Shown here one piece after another: positions 36,620-45,688 of a stretch of DNA of 64,000 bases. Below the pieces are notes generated by a model. That model was not told where the DNA came from and made no database searches. It saw only the letters and a list, made by a program, of their open reading frames with translations. Position numbers and translations under genes: made by a program. The DNA is from Fodinibius roseus. Lineage in GTDB: Bacteria; Bacteroidota; Rhodothermia; Balneolales; Balneolaceae. The stretch lies in the NCBI RefSeq assembly GCF_900129315.1, contig NZ_FQUS01000005.1, positions 124,001-188,000 on the forward strand. The letters run 5' to 3'. Numbering within the stretch: the first letter of the stretch is position 1; every line of letters starts with the position of its first letter.

Positions 36620-38044
36620 ATGGATAATAAAGAAATGGACAGCGATGTGCCGATAAGTCGTCGCGTATTTTTAAAGTACACTGGGGCGGCCATGGCAATG
36701 ACGATGGTTGGTCTCCCCGGGCGTTTTGATACACATTCATCTAAAAAGAGATATATCATGGGAAATATACGAATAAGGAATGTTCAATCTAACTTTGAGC
36801 GTATTCCTTTGAATCCTTATCGGTTTAAGGGAGGAGCGAGCACCGAAATGTGGAACGCAATTGCCTGTATGGAAAGTGAAACAGGTACACGGAAAATTGG
36901 ATTGGGTCCACAAGGTGTGCTCTGGTCGGACGCTTCTGTAGCGGCTGCTCATTCAGAGGCTGGGGGCAACGCTTTAATGTATTCCGTGAGCGAACGAGCT
37001 TTACAAATGCTCAAAGGAGAATCATTTAAAAGTCCGGTACAGTTATTAGATGATATTTTCCCGGACGTGTACGGGTATGCAAAGGAAATTACCCGGATTG
37101 AGGATCTCAGCAAAACCTTTGCCTTGAATGCCTTGGTTTGTGTGGATAATGCAGCCTGGCTGCTCTATGCGGCAGAAAATGATATCCGCCATTTTGATGA
37201 GATGATCCCGGAGCCGTACAGACCGGGCTTGTCACATAAACACGAAGGAGTTGCGAGCATGCCTTCTTTTCCTTCCGGTACTCCGATAGGGAAAGTGAAC
37301 GAAGCTGCGGAAGAGGGTTATTTTATCATGAAACTGAAGATCGGAGCAGCCGGTACACAGCAGGAGATGCTGGAAAAGGATAAAGAATTTTTAACGGCAG
37401 TGCATAATGCCCTTGGGGACAGGAGAACTTCGTATACCAAGAACGGCAGGATCCCGTATTATTTGGATGCCAACGGTCGCTATGAGAAAAAAGAAACGCT
37501 TCTAAAGCTGTTGGATCATGCAAAGAAAATCGGAGCATTTGATCACATTGCGGTCATCGAAGAGCCTTTCCCGGAGCATAATAACAATTATGTGGACGAT
37601 ATGGGGGTTCGTGTCGCCGCAGATGAGCGGGCCCATACAGTAGAAGAAGCCAAGGAATGCATTGAGCTGGGATATACCGCTTTTGCGGTGAAGGCCATTG
37701 CAAAGACCCTGAGTATGACCATGAAGATTACTCAATTGGCGTACGAACACGATATCCCGTGTTTTTGTGCGGATTTGACCGTGTCTCCGATATTACTGGA
37801 GTGGAATAAAAATATAGCTGCAAGACTAAAACCGTTGCCGGAGCTTACTGTAGGTCTGCAGGAAGCCAATGGTCACCAATATTATAAGGACTGGGATAAA
37901 CAGATGAGTTATCATCCGATGCCTGAAGCGGAATGGGTAGAACCTCAAAAAGGAATATATCATACTGGAGAATCCTTTTATGAGCATAGCGGAGGGATAT
38001 TCAAGCCATCAAATCATTATGAAGCGTTGTTTAAAAATATGTAA
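36620..38044 (+). CDS. Tat-exported enolase-superfamily (mandelate racemase/MLE) enzyme
   Basis: 474 aa. The N-terminus has an exact Tat motif, SRRVFLK, with a hydrophobic segment (GAAMAMTMVGLPG). Enolase-superfamily marks follow: MKLKIG (catalytic-side Lys), YYLDANGRY (metal Asp), VIEEPFPE (metal Glu), VAADERAH (third metal ligand), and FAVKAIAK (Lys of the opposite face). Members dehydrate or epimerise sugar acids. Export of such an enzyme is rare. A sugar-acid dehydratase in the periplasm would fit with the sugar dehydrogenases next to it. Confidence 0.87.
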   Translation: MDNKEMDSDVPISRRVFLKYTGAAMAMTMVGLPGRFDTHSSKKRYIMGNIRIRNVQSNFERIPLNPYRFKGGASTEMWNAIACMESETGTRKIGLGPQGVLWSDASVAAAHSEAGGNALMYSVSERALQMLKGESFKSPVQLLDDIFPDVYGYAKEITRIEDLSKTFALNALVCVDNAAWLLYAAENDIRHFDEMIPEPYRPGLSHKHEGVASMPSFPSGTPIGKVNEAAEEGYFIMKLKIGAAGTQQEMLEKDKEFLTAVHNALGDRRTSYTKNGRIPYYLDANGRYEKKETLLKLLDHAKKIGAFDHIAVIEEPFPEHNNNYVDDMGVRVAADERAHTVEEAKECIELGYTAFAVKAIAKTLSMTMKITQLAYEHDIPCFCADLTVSPILLEWNKNIAARLKPLPELTVGLQEANGHQYYKDWDKQMSYHPMPEAEWVEPQKGIYHTGESFYEHSGGIFKPSNHYEALFKNM

Positions 38045-38065
38045 TAATACTACTACATAAAATAA

Positions 38066-40801
38066 ATGATACGAAGCTATTCGGTATTTCTTTTATGCCT
38101 TTTTATAATTGTCGGCTGTACAGATCCCAATTCTGACGCTGATATGAAAAGCGGTGAAACCGAGTCTGATCAGAACAACCAGGCAGGCTCTTATGAAGTG
38201 ATGGACTACGGACCCGTTATTTCCGAATCCATCCGGAAGGCTTGGCCTGAAGGTAGTATCGTGCGAAAGGGACTGGCGATCCGGCTGGATCACGGCGCCG
38301 CCTTTATCTTTGATACCGATCTTGTGGGAATGGCCGCAGCAGCGGCAGGTGGCTGGCTGGATATTTCAAAGACAGATTATACCAGCTATAAAGGGTCGGA
38401 TATAGCCGCCGTGGAGGGCCGGCAGGTGTTCGGCAGCCCGGAAATAGCCGGCTGGGCGCAGGACGGTACGTTTAACGCTCCGCGCGCGAGTGGCCTAGGC
38501 AGCATTCCACGTGACTGGGCGCATTATAAGGGCTACTATCGGAATGGGGATAAGATCGTACTCTCCTATAGGGTCGGGGGGACCGATATTCTGGAATATC
38601 CCGAAGCTATAAAAGAAGATGGAAAACTTGTTTTTGCGCGAAATATTAACATTCCGGAAACCGAGCACTCCCTGCAGGCGCTGTTGCTGGAGAAGCGGGA
38701 CGGCTGGTCGCTTATCCAGGACGGGACCAGGGAAATCGGACTAAGCACAGGGGATGGCGCCCTGGTTGTTCGCCTGGCTGGTACCTCGGGCCATGCCCGT
38801 TTGCATTATGAGGAGGGGCGCGTGGAGCTCCATATTCCCCCGCAAGAAGAGCCGGCAACTACGCGGGTATTAATCTATGAGGCAAGTGATTATACCAATC
38901 GGTTTAGGGACCTTCCGGCCGAACTGGCCGATATTACAGATCCGGAACCGCTAACCCATGGGGGACCCGCCCGGTGGGAGCAGGAACTGGTGGTATCGGG
39001 GAATAAAGGCCAGGGTGCGTTTGCTTATGCGGTGGATCAAATACCGGTGCCTTTTGACAATCCCTGGGGATCGTGGATGCGACTTTCCGGTATCGATTTT
39101 TTTGAAGATGGAAAACGCGCGGCCATATCGACCTGGAATGGGGATGTGTGGGTGGTTTCCGGAATTGATAACGAGCTCGAAGAGGTCTCCTGGCGTCGTT
39201 ATGCCTCGGGATTGTTTTATCCGATGGGACTGGCGGTGGTCGATGGTAAAATTTATGTTAACGAACGCAGCCAGCTGACCCGGCTTCATGATCTTAACAG
39301 CGATGGTGAGGCTGATTATTATGAAAATTTCAATAATGATAGACTGGTCTATCCGAGGGCTCATTCTCTTGAGCTACAGGTCGATTCGGAGGGCTATTTC
39401 TACTTCTTTAAAAATGGGAACAGGGTCCCCGGGGAAGTCCCCGGGCACGGGGCGCTCATGCGTGTTTCCCCGGATGGCAGCGAACGGCAACAATATGCCA
39501 GCGGTTTGCGGGGGGCAAACACATTGGGTATTGGACCGGATAAGACCATTCTTTCCGCCGATCAGCAGGGGAACTGGGTGCCGGTTGAACGGATAGATTT
39601 GATCAAACCCAATAGCTTTTACGGTTTTCGTCCCCACGGGGGAACAGGTCGCCCCGTCGGGTCGTTCGAGCCCCCGGTGGCCTGGATCCCCTACGATGTC
39701 AACAACTCCTCGGGCTCGCTGACCTACACTGACGAGGACCGGTGGGGACCGCTTTCCGGGCGATGGGTTCTGGGTTCTTATGGACAGGCGGACCTGCAGG
39801 TGGTGCTAACGCAAGAGTTGGCGGAAGGCAAGATGCAGGGCGCCACCGTTAAATTGCCGGTCGAATCAAAATCCGGTTTGATTCGGGGTACGGTAAATCC
39901 GGCAGACGGGCAGCTGTACCTGGTCGGATTGCGCGGGTGGACGACGCTCGGCAAAGCGGACGGAAGTTTTGAGCGCATCCGCTATACCGGCGGGAAGGTG
40001 TATCTGCCGACGGATTTCAGGATTACGCCCCGTGGAGTGGAATTGACATTTTCAGAACCCCTGGATCCCGGCAGTGCTGAAAACAGGCAAAATTACCACC
40101 TTCAGCGATGGGAATATATCTATTCGCAGCAATACGGGTCTCCTGAAATATCCCTCAGGAATCCGGAGGCAGAGGGACGCGATTCAGTAACGGTGCAATC
40201 AGCCAAGCTCTCTGAGGACGGACGATCCGTGTTTCTGGAGATCCCGGATATGCGCTCGGTTATGCAGATGAAGGTTGAGTATGACTTGGCGTTTGAGGAT
40301 GGTAAATCTGCCTCCAATGCCCTTTATCCGACGGTAAACTGGTTATCGAAAGAAGAGGCCGATAAGCGGCCGGAGTGGCAACAGCGGATGATCGCCCGGC
40401 ACCGGCAGAAAGCAAGTGATAAGGAGGAAATAGTAGAAGAAGAGTCAGGTCAACAATTTATATCGGAAAAATTTCAACAGGGAAAAGAGATCTTTCAACA
40501 AAATTGTGCTTCCTGCCACGTGCGCGGGGGAGCGGCCCCGTCGTTGGATGAATCTGAGTGGGCCGGCTCTTCTCCGGAAGCTGTTGTACGGATCTTATTA
40601 CATGGCAAGCGGGGGAACAGAGGTATTATGACCCCTTTTGAATGGATGGATAATGAGCAAATTGCCTCGGTAGTCAGCTTTATACGGCAAAATTGGCATG
40701 AGAAAGAGCCCATAACCAGCGCCCAGGTGGAAGAAATAAGGAGGGATACGAGAAACCGGGAAGAACTATGGACCGAAGAGGAGCTTAAAAATTTAGAGTA
40801 G
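38066..40801 (+). CDS. DUF6797-type lipoprotein with beta-propeller and C-terminal cytochrome c
   Basis: 911 aa, 21 bp after the enolase-superfamily gene, so probably one operon. A signal peptide with lipobox IVGC leads into a ~270-residue N-terminal domain I read as DUF6797 (RKGLAIRLDHGAAFIFD). A sugar-dehydrogenase-type propeller follows (LFYPMGLAVVDGKIYV, LRGANTLGIGPDKTI). The C-terminus has a heme-c site NCASCHVRGG and a late Met in GIMTPFEWM. It is the third propeller-cytochrome lipoprotein in 9 kb. The substrate is unknown. Confidence 0.85.
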   Translation: MIRSYSVFLLCLFIIVGCTDPNSDADMKSGETESDQNNQAGSYEVMDYGPVISESIRKAWPEGSIVRKGLAIRLDHGAAFIFDTDLVGMAAAAAGGWLDISKTDYTSYKGSDIAAVEGRQVFGSPEIAGWAQDGTFNAPRASGLGSIPRDWAHYKGYYRNGDKIVLSYRVGGTDILEYPEAIKEDGKLVFARNINIPETEHSLQALLLEKRDGWSLIQDGTREIGLSTGDGALVVRLAGTSGHARLHYEEGRVELHIPPQEEPATTRVLIYEASDYTNRFRDLPAELADITDPEPLTHGGPARWEQELVVSGNKGQGAFAYAVDQIPVPFDNPWGSWMRLSGIDFFEDGKRAAISTWNGDVWVVSGIDNELEEVSWRRYASGLFYPMGLAVVDGKIYVNERSQLTRLHDLNSDGEADYYENFNNDRLVYPRAHSLELQVDSEGYFYFFKNGNRVPGEVPGHGALMRVSPDGSERQQYASGLRGANTLGIGPDKTILSADQQGNWVPVERIDLIKPNSFYGFRPHGGTGRPVGSFEPPVAWIPYDVNNSSGSLTYTDEDRWGPLSGRWVLGSYGQADLQVVLTQELAEGKMQGATVKLPVESKSGLIRGTVNPADGQLYLVGLRGWTTLGKADGSFERIRYTGGKVYLPTDFRITPRGVELTFSEPLDPGSAENRQNYHLQRWEYIYSQQYGSPEISLRNPEAEGRDSVTVQSAKLSEDGRSVFLEIPDMRSVMQMKVEYDLAFEDGKSASNALYPTVNWLSKEEADKRPEWQQRMIARHRQKASDKEEIVEEESGQQFISEKFQQGKEIFQQNCASCHVRGGAAPSLDESEWAGSSPEAVVRILLHGKRGNRGIMTPFEWMDNEQIASVVSFIRQNWHEKEPITSAQVEEIRRDTRNREELWTEEELKNLE

Positions 40802-41330
40802 TGGTGAGAAGATTGATGTTATTTATTGCTGAAGGTCTCTAAAAACAGGATATAGTAGGAGAATTTGCGCCTCGGATAGCCGCTACCCCCCCCCTATCTT
40901 TGCCAACTGGCCGGAAGACAAGTCATCGGATATAAAAAATTCATTTTAGAGTAGTTACTCCCTGCCTTTCCTGTGTAGATACCATGTAGAACAGGTGATT
41001 ATGGCAGGACTATAGCTTTGGCGTACTTTTTATTCTTATTCATTTGGGAAAAAGTACCCTTTGCTGCGTCATTATTCGCAGGTTGGAATCGGAGAATATT
41101 CTTTTTGTGAACGAGAACTGATTCCTGTTCATGTGAATATGAGGGCACGATGCAAAACCATCCAGGTCATGCTGAAATAAACTCAGGATGATGACATATA
41201 GGTTTTACAATAGCCTCTCTCTATGAATAAATCCTGAGTCATCACTACCACGGTTCAGAGAAACGATTCATTTAGCCAGAAAGGGCGGTAGGGATCGAAA
41301 TTCAAATATCATGAACAGCATAGCAGAACC
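40802..41330. other. Gene-free stretch with a C-tract and palindromic repeats
   Basis: 529 bp with no credible ORF. It has a run of nine C at 40886-40894. A near-perfect hairpin (TCATGCTGA / TCAGGATGA, one mismatch) lies at 41167-41191. An exact inverted 9-mer pair ACTCAGGAT (41181-41189) / ATCCTGAGT (41231-41239) partly overlaps it. These look like short intergenic repeats. Confidence 0.5.
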
Positions 41331-41714
41331 ATGATATCAAGAGGAAGTCAACAGGCAATACTTTTAACAGTTATATGCATTATAGCTGTATGTACCATCT
41401 CATCTTGTCGTAATGATGCCAAAGTTTCGGCTAACGGAGTGATGACAGATCGGATTCATAACGAGCCCACAACAGGCCCCGGGGCAGAGATCGAAGGGGA
41501 GGAGGAGAGCAGGTCATGGTATCTTCCGGGCAAAGAGCCGTTTCCGCCGCGGAGGAATACCAATAAGAGCGGCAATCCTGTGGGGGTATTGTACTTGGGA
41601 TTCAGTAATGAAATTAAGGTACAGCTTTTCAGTGAATTCCTGTCCGTCACCTTCAGAGAAGGGGATTTTGTATTCAGGGTGTATAAAAACTGTAGAGTGG
41701 AATTTGTTATATGA
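41331..41714 (+). CDS. Small hypothetical lipoprotein
   Basis: 127 aa. I do not recognise its family. The N-terminus has a hydrophobic stretch (ILLTVICIIAVCTI) and a lipobox ISSC, so export is likely. The middle is acidic (EIEGEEESRSW) and the end is a beta-rich segment (VGVLYLGFSNEIKVQLF). It stands alone, 82 bp before the serpin gene, and shares the lipoprotein character of its neighbours. It could be a genus-specific gene or a chance ORF; the lipobox favours a gene. Confidence 0.5.
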   Translation: MISRGSQQAILLTVICIIAVCTISSCRNDAKVSANGVMTDRIHNEPTTGPGAEIEGEEESRSWYLPGKEPFPPRRNTNKSGNPVGVLYLGFSNEIKVQLFSEFLSVTFREGDFVFRVYKNCRVEFVI

Positions 41715-41796
41715 TTTTTGGAGTATGCAATAGTTATCCTGCCTCCTTTATGTGTAGTAGGTATAGGTCACCGATCATATCAACAAAACTTATTCC

Positions 41797-43062
41797 ATGA
41801 TGAAATATCTTATAGTAACGCTTGCGGTCTTTTTTACGACTCTCACCGTGACGGGATGCGAAATGAACCAGGTGGATGAAGAGGAGACTGAACCGTTTGA
41901 ACGCCGTGAACTTCCGCGTATGCTTTCCGAGCAGGAAGCTGAACTGTCAGAAGGGGCCGGTGATTTCGGATTGGACCTGATGCATCGTCTGGTGGAAGAG
42001 AAACCGAACCAGAACCATTTTATTTCCCCCTTAAGTATCCAGATGGCCTACGGGATGACGATGAACGGGGCAGGGGGAGCAACGTATAATCAGATACAGA
42101 AAACCCTCGGTCTGGAGGGAATGAGCCGTGAGGAAATTAATGAGGCGGCCCGTAACCTGATCGAGCTGTTGTCCGGCTTTGATGAGGATGTACAGTTTAA
42201 TATTGCCAATTCAATCTGGTATCGGGATACGTTTACCGTGGAAGAGGATTTTCTGGAGACCAACGAAAGCTACTACGATGCGATCATTGAAGCGGCGGAT
42301 TTCGGAGATCCCGGAACTGTCGACCGGATCAACAGCTGGGTAGGCGATAAGACGGGGGGACTGATTGATGAGATCGTACAGGGACCTATTGATCCGCTGA
42401 CCGTTATGTACCTGATTAATGCCATGTATTTCAATGGTGACTGGACGGTACCCTTTGATTCCGAACATACAACCCGGCAACCTTTCTACCGTCCCGATGG
42501 CTCTGCGGTGGATGTGGACATGATGCGCATGGAGGAGCAGGAACGAATGCTCTACCGGCAGGGGGAAAATTATGAGGCCGTGAATCTCTATTATGGCGAT
42601 GCCGGCTTTGCCATGACCCTGGTGCTGCCCGATGAGGAAGTGGGACTCGAAAGCTGGGTACAGGACCTGAACCGGGAGCAGTGGCGGGAGCTGACCGGCG
42701 GGTTTAACCGGGTAACGCTTATGATGGACCTGCCCAGGTTCGAGACAGCATATGAGATTGAGGATTTTAAGGAAGTTCTGCAGGACATGGGGATCACCGC
42801 TGCATTTGAACCGGCAAAATCGGATTTCAGCGGTATCAATCCGGAACACGATGATCTGCATATCAGTGATACACGGCATAAAACGTTTATCCGGGTGAAT
42901 GAGGAAGGAACTGAAGCAGCCGCCGCCACTTCTGTCGAGATAGGCTTGGTCAGTATGCCAGCATCCGTACAAATCAGTTTCGACCGCCCCTTTTTCTATG
43001 TCATCCGCGAGGTGGAATCGGAGACCATTCTTTTCATGGGGACCATGACCGATCCTTCCTAA
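41797..43062 (+). CDS. Serpin-family protease inhibitor, lipoprotein
   Basis: Serine-protease inhibitor fold of 421 aa. A signal peptide with lipobox VTGC places it in the envelope. Serpin marks: HFISPLSIQMAYGMTMNGA, YLINAMYFNGDW, VDVDMMRMEE, and the C-terminal FDRPFFYVIRE. The reactive-loop hinge reads EEGTEAAAATSVE with small residues at P12-P9, as in true inhibitors. By counting from the hinge the cleaved bond lies near LVSM, so a hydrophobic P1 is likely (elastase- or chymotrypsin-like target). Bacterial serpins are uncommon. Confidence 0.95.
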   Translation: MMKYLIVTLAVFFTTLTVTGCEMNQVDEEETEPFERRELPRMLSEQEAELSEGAGDFGLDLMHRLVEEKPNQNHFISPLSIQMAYGMTMNGAGGATYNQIQKTLGLEGMSREEINEAARNLIELLSGFDEDVQFNIANSIWYRDTFTVEEDFLETNESYYDAIIEAADFGDPGTVDRINSWVGDKTGGLIDEIVQGPIDPLTVMYLINAMYFNGDWTVPFDSEHTTRQPFYRPDGSAVDVDMMRMEEQERMLYRQGENYEAVNLYYGDAGFAMTLVLPDEEVGLESWVQDLNREQWRELTGGFNRVTLMMDLPRFETAYEIEDFKEVLQDMGITAAFEPAKSDFSGINPEHDDLHISDTRHKTFIRVNEEGTEAAAATSVEIGLVSMPASVQISFDRPFFYVIREVESETILFMGTMTDPS

Positions 43063-43080
43063 GAGGGATAAGAAAGAGGG

Positions 43081-43210
43081 CTTTGAAAAACCGGGAATCT
43101 TGGTCAATACCAAAGCATGAGCGTATTCAAAACCATAGCATAAAAGGCATGTGTGAGGATTTTGGATGCATGAAAATGCAGTGATTGGGTAAAACAACAG
43201 TTTTGCAAAG
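43081..43210. mobile_element. MITE-like repeat, copy 2
   Basis: 130 bp, starting CTTTGAAAAACC (43081-43092) and ending AGTTTTGCAAAG (43199-43210). It matches the repeat at 36408-36536 along its length, with the same order of shared words. It lies just after the serpin stop. No target-site duplication is obvious. Confidence 0.7.
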
Positions 43211-43323
43211 GTCTATGAAAATGAGTCCATTCATAATTTTGACTCTTGATGTTGCTGTGATATTTTACCGGGGCAAATATATTTCCAGGAACGCTTTTTT
43301 AACCATCAAGCATATTATCTGTC

Positions 43324-43893
43324 ATGGACTCCAATAATAAATCTTCTTTTAATCAATCGGTTGCCAACCGGCTTTTTAAGTCACGCATTGTTATTATCAA
43401 CGGTGAAATCACCCAGGAACTGGTGGGCAAGGTTGCCGGTCAGCTGTTAGCCCTTTCCGCCGAATCCAACGATCCGATCACTTTGTTTATTCACTCGCAG
43501 GGGGGGCATGTGGACTCCGGGCACGCGATCTACGATGCCATCAGGTTTATCGATGCGCGCGTTCGCATGGTGGGAAACGGCTGGGTGGCCAGTGCCGGAG
43601 CGCTCATCTATGTTTCGGTCCCCAGGGAGGACCGGTATTGCCTGCCGAACACCCGGTTTTTGCTGCATCAGCCGAGCGGAGGGGTGCAGGGCAGCGGCAG
43701 TGATATCGCCATCGAGGCAGAGGAGATCGTAAAAATGCGGAAGCGGCTGAATGAGATCCTTGCTGAGGCTACCGGAAAGCCCCTTGAAGAAGTAGAGGAA
43801 GATACCCAGCGCAATTTCTGGCTAACGGCTGAGGAAGCCAAGGAGTATGGCCTTGTAGGTTCGATTATCGAGCGTATTTCCGAGGTGGATTAA
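43324..43893 (+). CDS. clpP: ClpP-like serine protease subunit, catalytic Asp replaced by Asn
   Basis: ClpP-family peptidase of 189 aa. Catalytic Ser 90 (NGWVASAGALIY) and His 115 (FLLHQPSGG) are present. The third position, Asp in E. coli ClpP (ERDRF), reads TQRNFWL here, so Asn 164 replaces it, as in Listeria ClpP1. No clpX, clpA or second clpP lies nearby. It is probably an accessory ClpP that works with a standard ClpP encoded elsewhere or has low activity. It has no long propeptide. Confidence 0.93.
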   Translation: MDSNNKSSFNQSVANRLFKSRIVIINGEITQELVGKVAGQLLALSAESNDPITLFIHSQGGHVDSGHAIYDAIRFIDARVRMVGNGWVASAGALIYVSVPREDRYCLPNTRFLLHQPSGGVQGSGSDIAIEAEEIVKMRKRLNEILAEATGKPLEEVEEDTQRNFWLTAEEAKEYGLVGSIIERISEVD

Positions 43894-43971
43894 TGTTGAG
43901 AAGCCGAAATTTCGCTTCTTTAAACGCTCCTTGGTAACGAAGCAGATTTCCCAAGTGCGTATAACCGGAGG

Positions 43972-45186
43972 CTACATCCGGGTGTCCATAGGAACTGTCG
44001 TTGGAACGGGATTGGTAAAAGCGAGAATCGACCGTCGGAGCAGGATAAATAGCAGTGCCAGACTCAACAGCAGCATCCCGGCTCCCCAAAAAAGAGTACT
44101 GAGTCCTAATCCCGTGACGACTGGTTGTCCGGCAATTGGGGAAATAAACTGCCCGAGGAATACAGCGGTGGTTAATCCGCCTACGGCACGCCCGCGCAGA
44201 GCTATCGGGGTTTCAGAAGTCAGCCAAACATTGAGGTTCGGAAACATCAGCCCCATACCGAGGCCGCATATCGCCAGTCCCGTCAGAACGATCAGATAGC
44301 TGCTCCCCATTCCAATGAACAGATAACCGGTTCCCATCAGGCCAAAATTCAACCCTAGAATGGAGAGATATCCGATCCGGTCTCTAATTCGGCCGTAGGT
44401 CAGGGAAGTTACCATCCCGAATAGCGTAGATACGGCAATCGCCATCCCGCTGATGGTGGGACCTGCCCCCAGCAGCGTTTCCAGGTAAAAGGGAACCTGC
44501 AGGGGAATAAAATAGAAAATGACCATTCCCAGAAAAGCGATACCATAGATCAGGGGTAGCAGCCTGCCGGGTTTTCCTGCAGGGGATTCATCTTCATCTC
44601 TCGGATAGGATGATTCATCGCTTTGGGTGGGTTCGGTGAGTGAAAAGGTCACCAGGGGCACGAGCAGGAGGGGAAAGAGGTAAATTGTAAAAGGCCAGCG
44701 CCAGCCCAGTTCCGCCAATCCGCCGCCGGCCGTTAGAAATACGACACCGCCGAAACTCATAAAAGCCGCCTGCCAGCCCATGAACTGCGACCGCTCCGGT
44801 CCCTCATAATAATCGGCTACCAGCGTTGTTGCACTGGTCATAATGCCGGCTACGGCTACTCCCAGCAGGGCCCGTCCCGCCAGGATAGTACCGAGGGAAT
44901 CGAGATAGAGCCCAGAACTGCCGGCCAGGGCGTAAATAACCATTGCAGGAATAAGCAGCTTAAGTCGTCCGTTCTGGTCCAGGAACCATCCCACAAACGG
45001 ACCTGCCAAAACAATAAACAGAGCCGGGAGCGTGAGTACCAGCCGGATCAGAAACCCGGCGTGTTCCACCTCCGAAAAGTAGTTCTGCATGGACGGCAGG
45101 GCAGGGGCGATGGTTGCCCCGGCCATGACTGTCAGGCTGCTGATCAGCAGCAGTGTTGCTTTTGTTGAAAAGTTATCCGTGTTCAT
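43972..45186 (-). CDS. MFS transporter (drug/cyanate-type efflux)
   Basis: Major facilitator of 404 aa with 12 likely membrane helices. It shows the family's loop 2-3 motif (GPFVGWFLDQNGRLK) and repeat in the second half (YGRIRDRIGYLSIL). The middle loop is charged (PRDEDESPAGKPGR). Likely an exporter of small molecules. It converges on clpP and faces a small tautomerase gene upstream on the same strand. Confidence 0.93.
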   Translation of the reverse strand: MNTDNFSTKATLLLISSLTVMAGATIAPALPSMQNYFSEVEHAGFLIRLVLTLPALFIVLAGPFVGWFLDQNGRLKLLIPAMVIYALAGSSGLYLDSLGTILAGRALLGVAVAGIMTSATTLVADYYEGPERSQFMGWQAAFMSFGGVVFLTAGGGLAELGWRWPFTIYLFPLLLVPLVTFSLTEPTQSDESSYPRDEDESPAGKPGRLLPLIYGIAFLGMVIFYFIPLQVPFYLETLLGAGPTISGMAIAVSTLFGMVTSLTYGRIRDRIGYLSILGLNFGLMGTGYLFIGMGSSYLIVLTGLAICGLGMGLMFPNLNVWLTSETPIALRGRAVGGLTTAVFLGQFISPIAGQPVVTGLGLSTLFWGAGMLLLSLALLFILLRRSILAFTNPVPTTVPMDTRM

Positions 45187-45281
45187 TTTTGTCTATGTTT
45201 GATCTTGCAAAAGGTATCATTACGGCCGGCGGATCTATTGCAAAAAAGCGACCTTTCTTCCTTTTCGAAATGGTGGTAGGT

Positions 45282-45479
45282 TTAACCAATGATATCTCCA
45301 CCCACCGCATAGCCGTTTTCAGAGGTTTCATGTATCCGTATGTTCACAAACTCTTTCACCTGCTCATTTTTTTCTGTGATATAAAATTCGCTGATTGATT
45401 CTGTTAGCTGTTGAACTAGTTGTGATTTTTGATTTTGGTCAAGATCGTCCCGGGGAATAGTTACTTGTATCGTAGGCAT
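45282..45479 (-). CDS. 4-oxalocrotonate-tautomerase-family protein
   Basis: Small 65-aa tautomerase: after removal of Met the N-terminal Pro (MPTIQVTIPRDDL) is the catalytic base of this family, and an Arg (IRIHE) lies at about the position of the second active-site Arg. The length fits the 60-76 aa subunits that form hexamers. It is ~95 bp upstream of the MFS gene on the same strand. Substrate unknown. Confidence 0.82.
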   Translation of the reverse strand: MPTIQVTIPRDDLDQNQKSQLVQQLTESISEFYITEKNEQVKEFVNIRIHETSENGYAVGGDIIG

Positions 45480-45688
45480 ATTTTCCAGTCTTATGAGTTA
45501 TAAAGAATGTTTTGTCTGGTGTTATTCTGAAATTTGTTTAAGAATCTTACATGATGAATAACCGTTCTTATGATATTTTGTTAGATCAACGTAATAAGCT
45601 CTTTGAGATCCCGGGTCGGAATCCGGGATGTCACAGAAACAGTTCGTTGGTTCTCTGCTATTAATGTAATACTATCCTATCATGGGTG

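Noticed and set aside
42211-43197. A 328-codon open frame on the minus strand
   Set aside because: It is opposite the serpin gene and runs into the MITE-like repeat; no recognisable domain.
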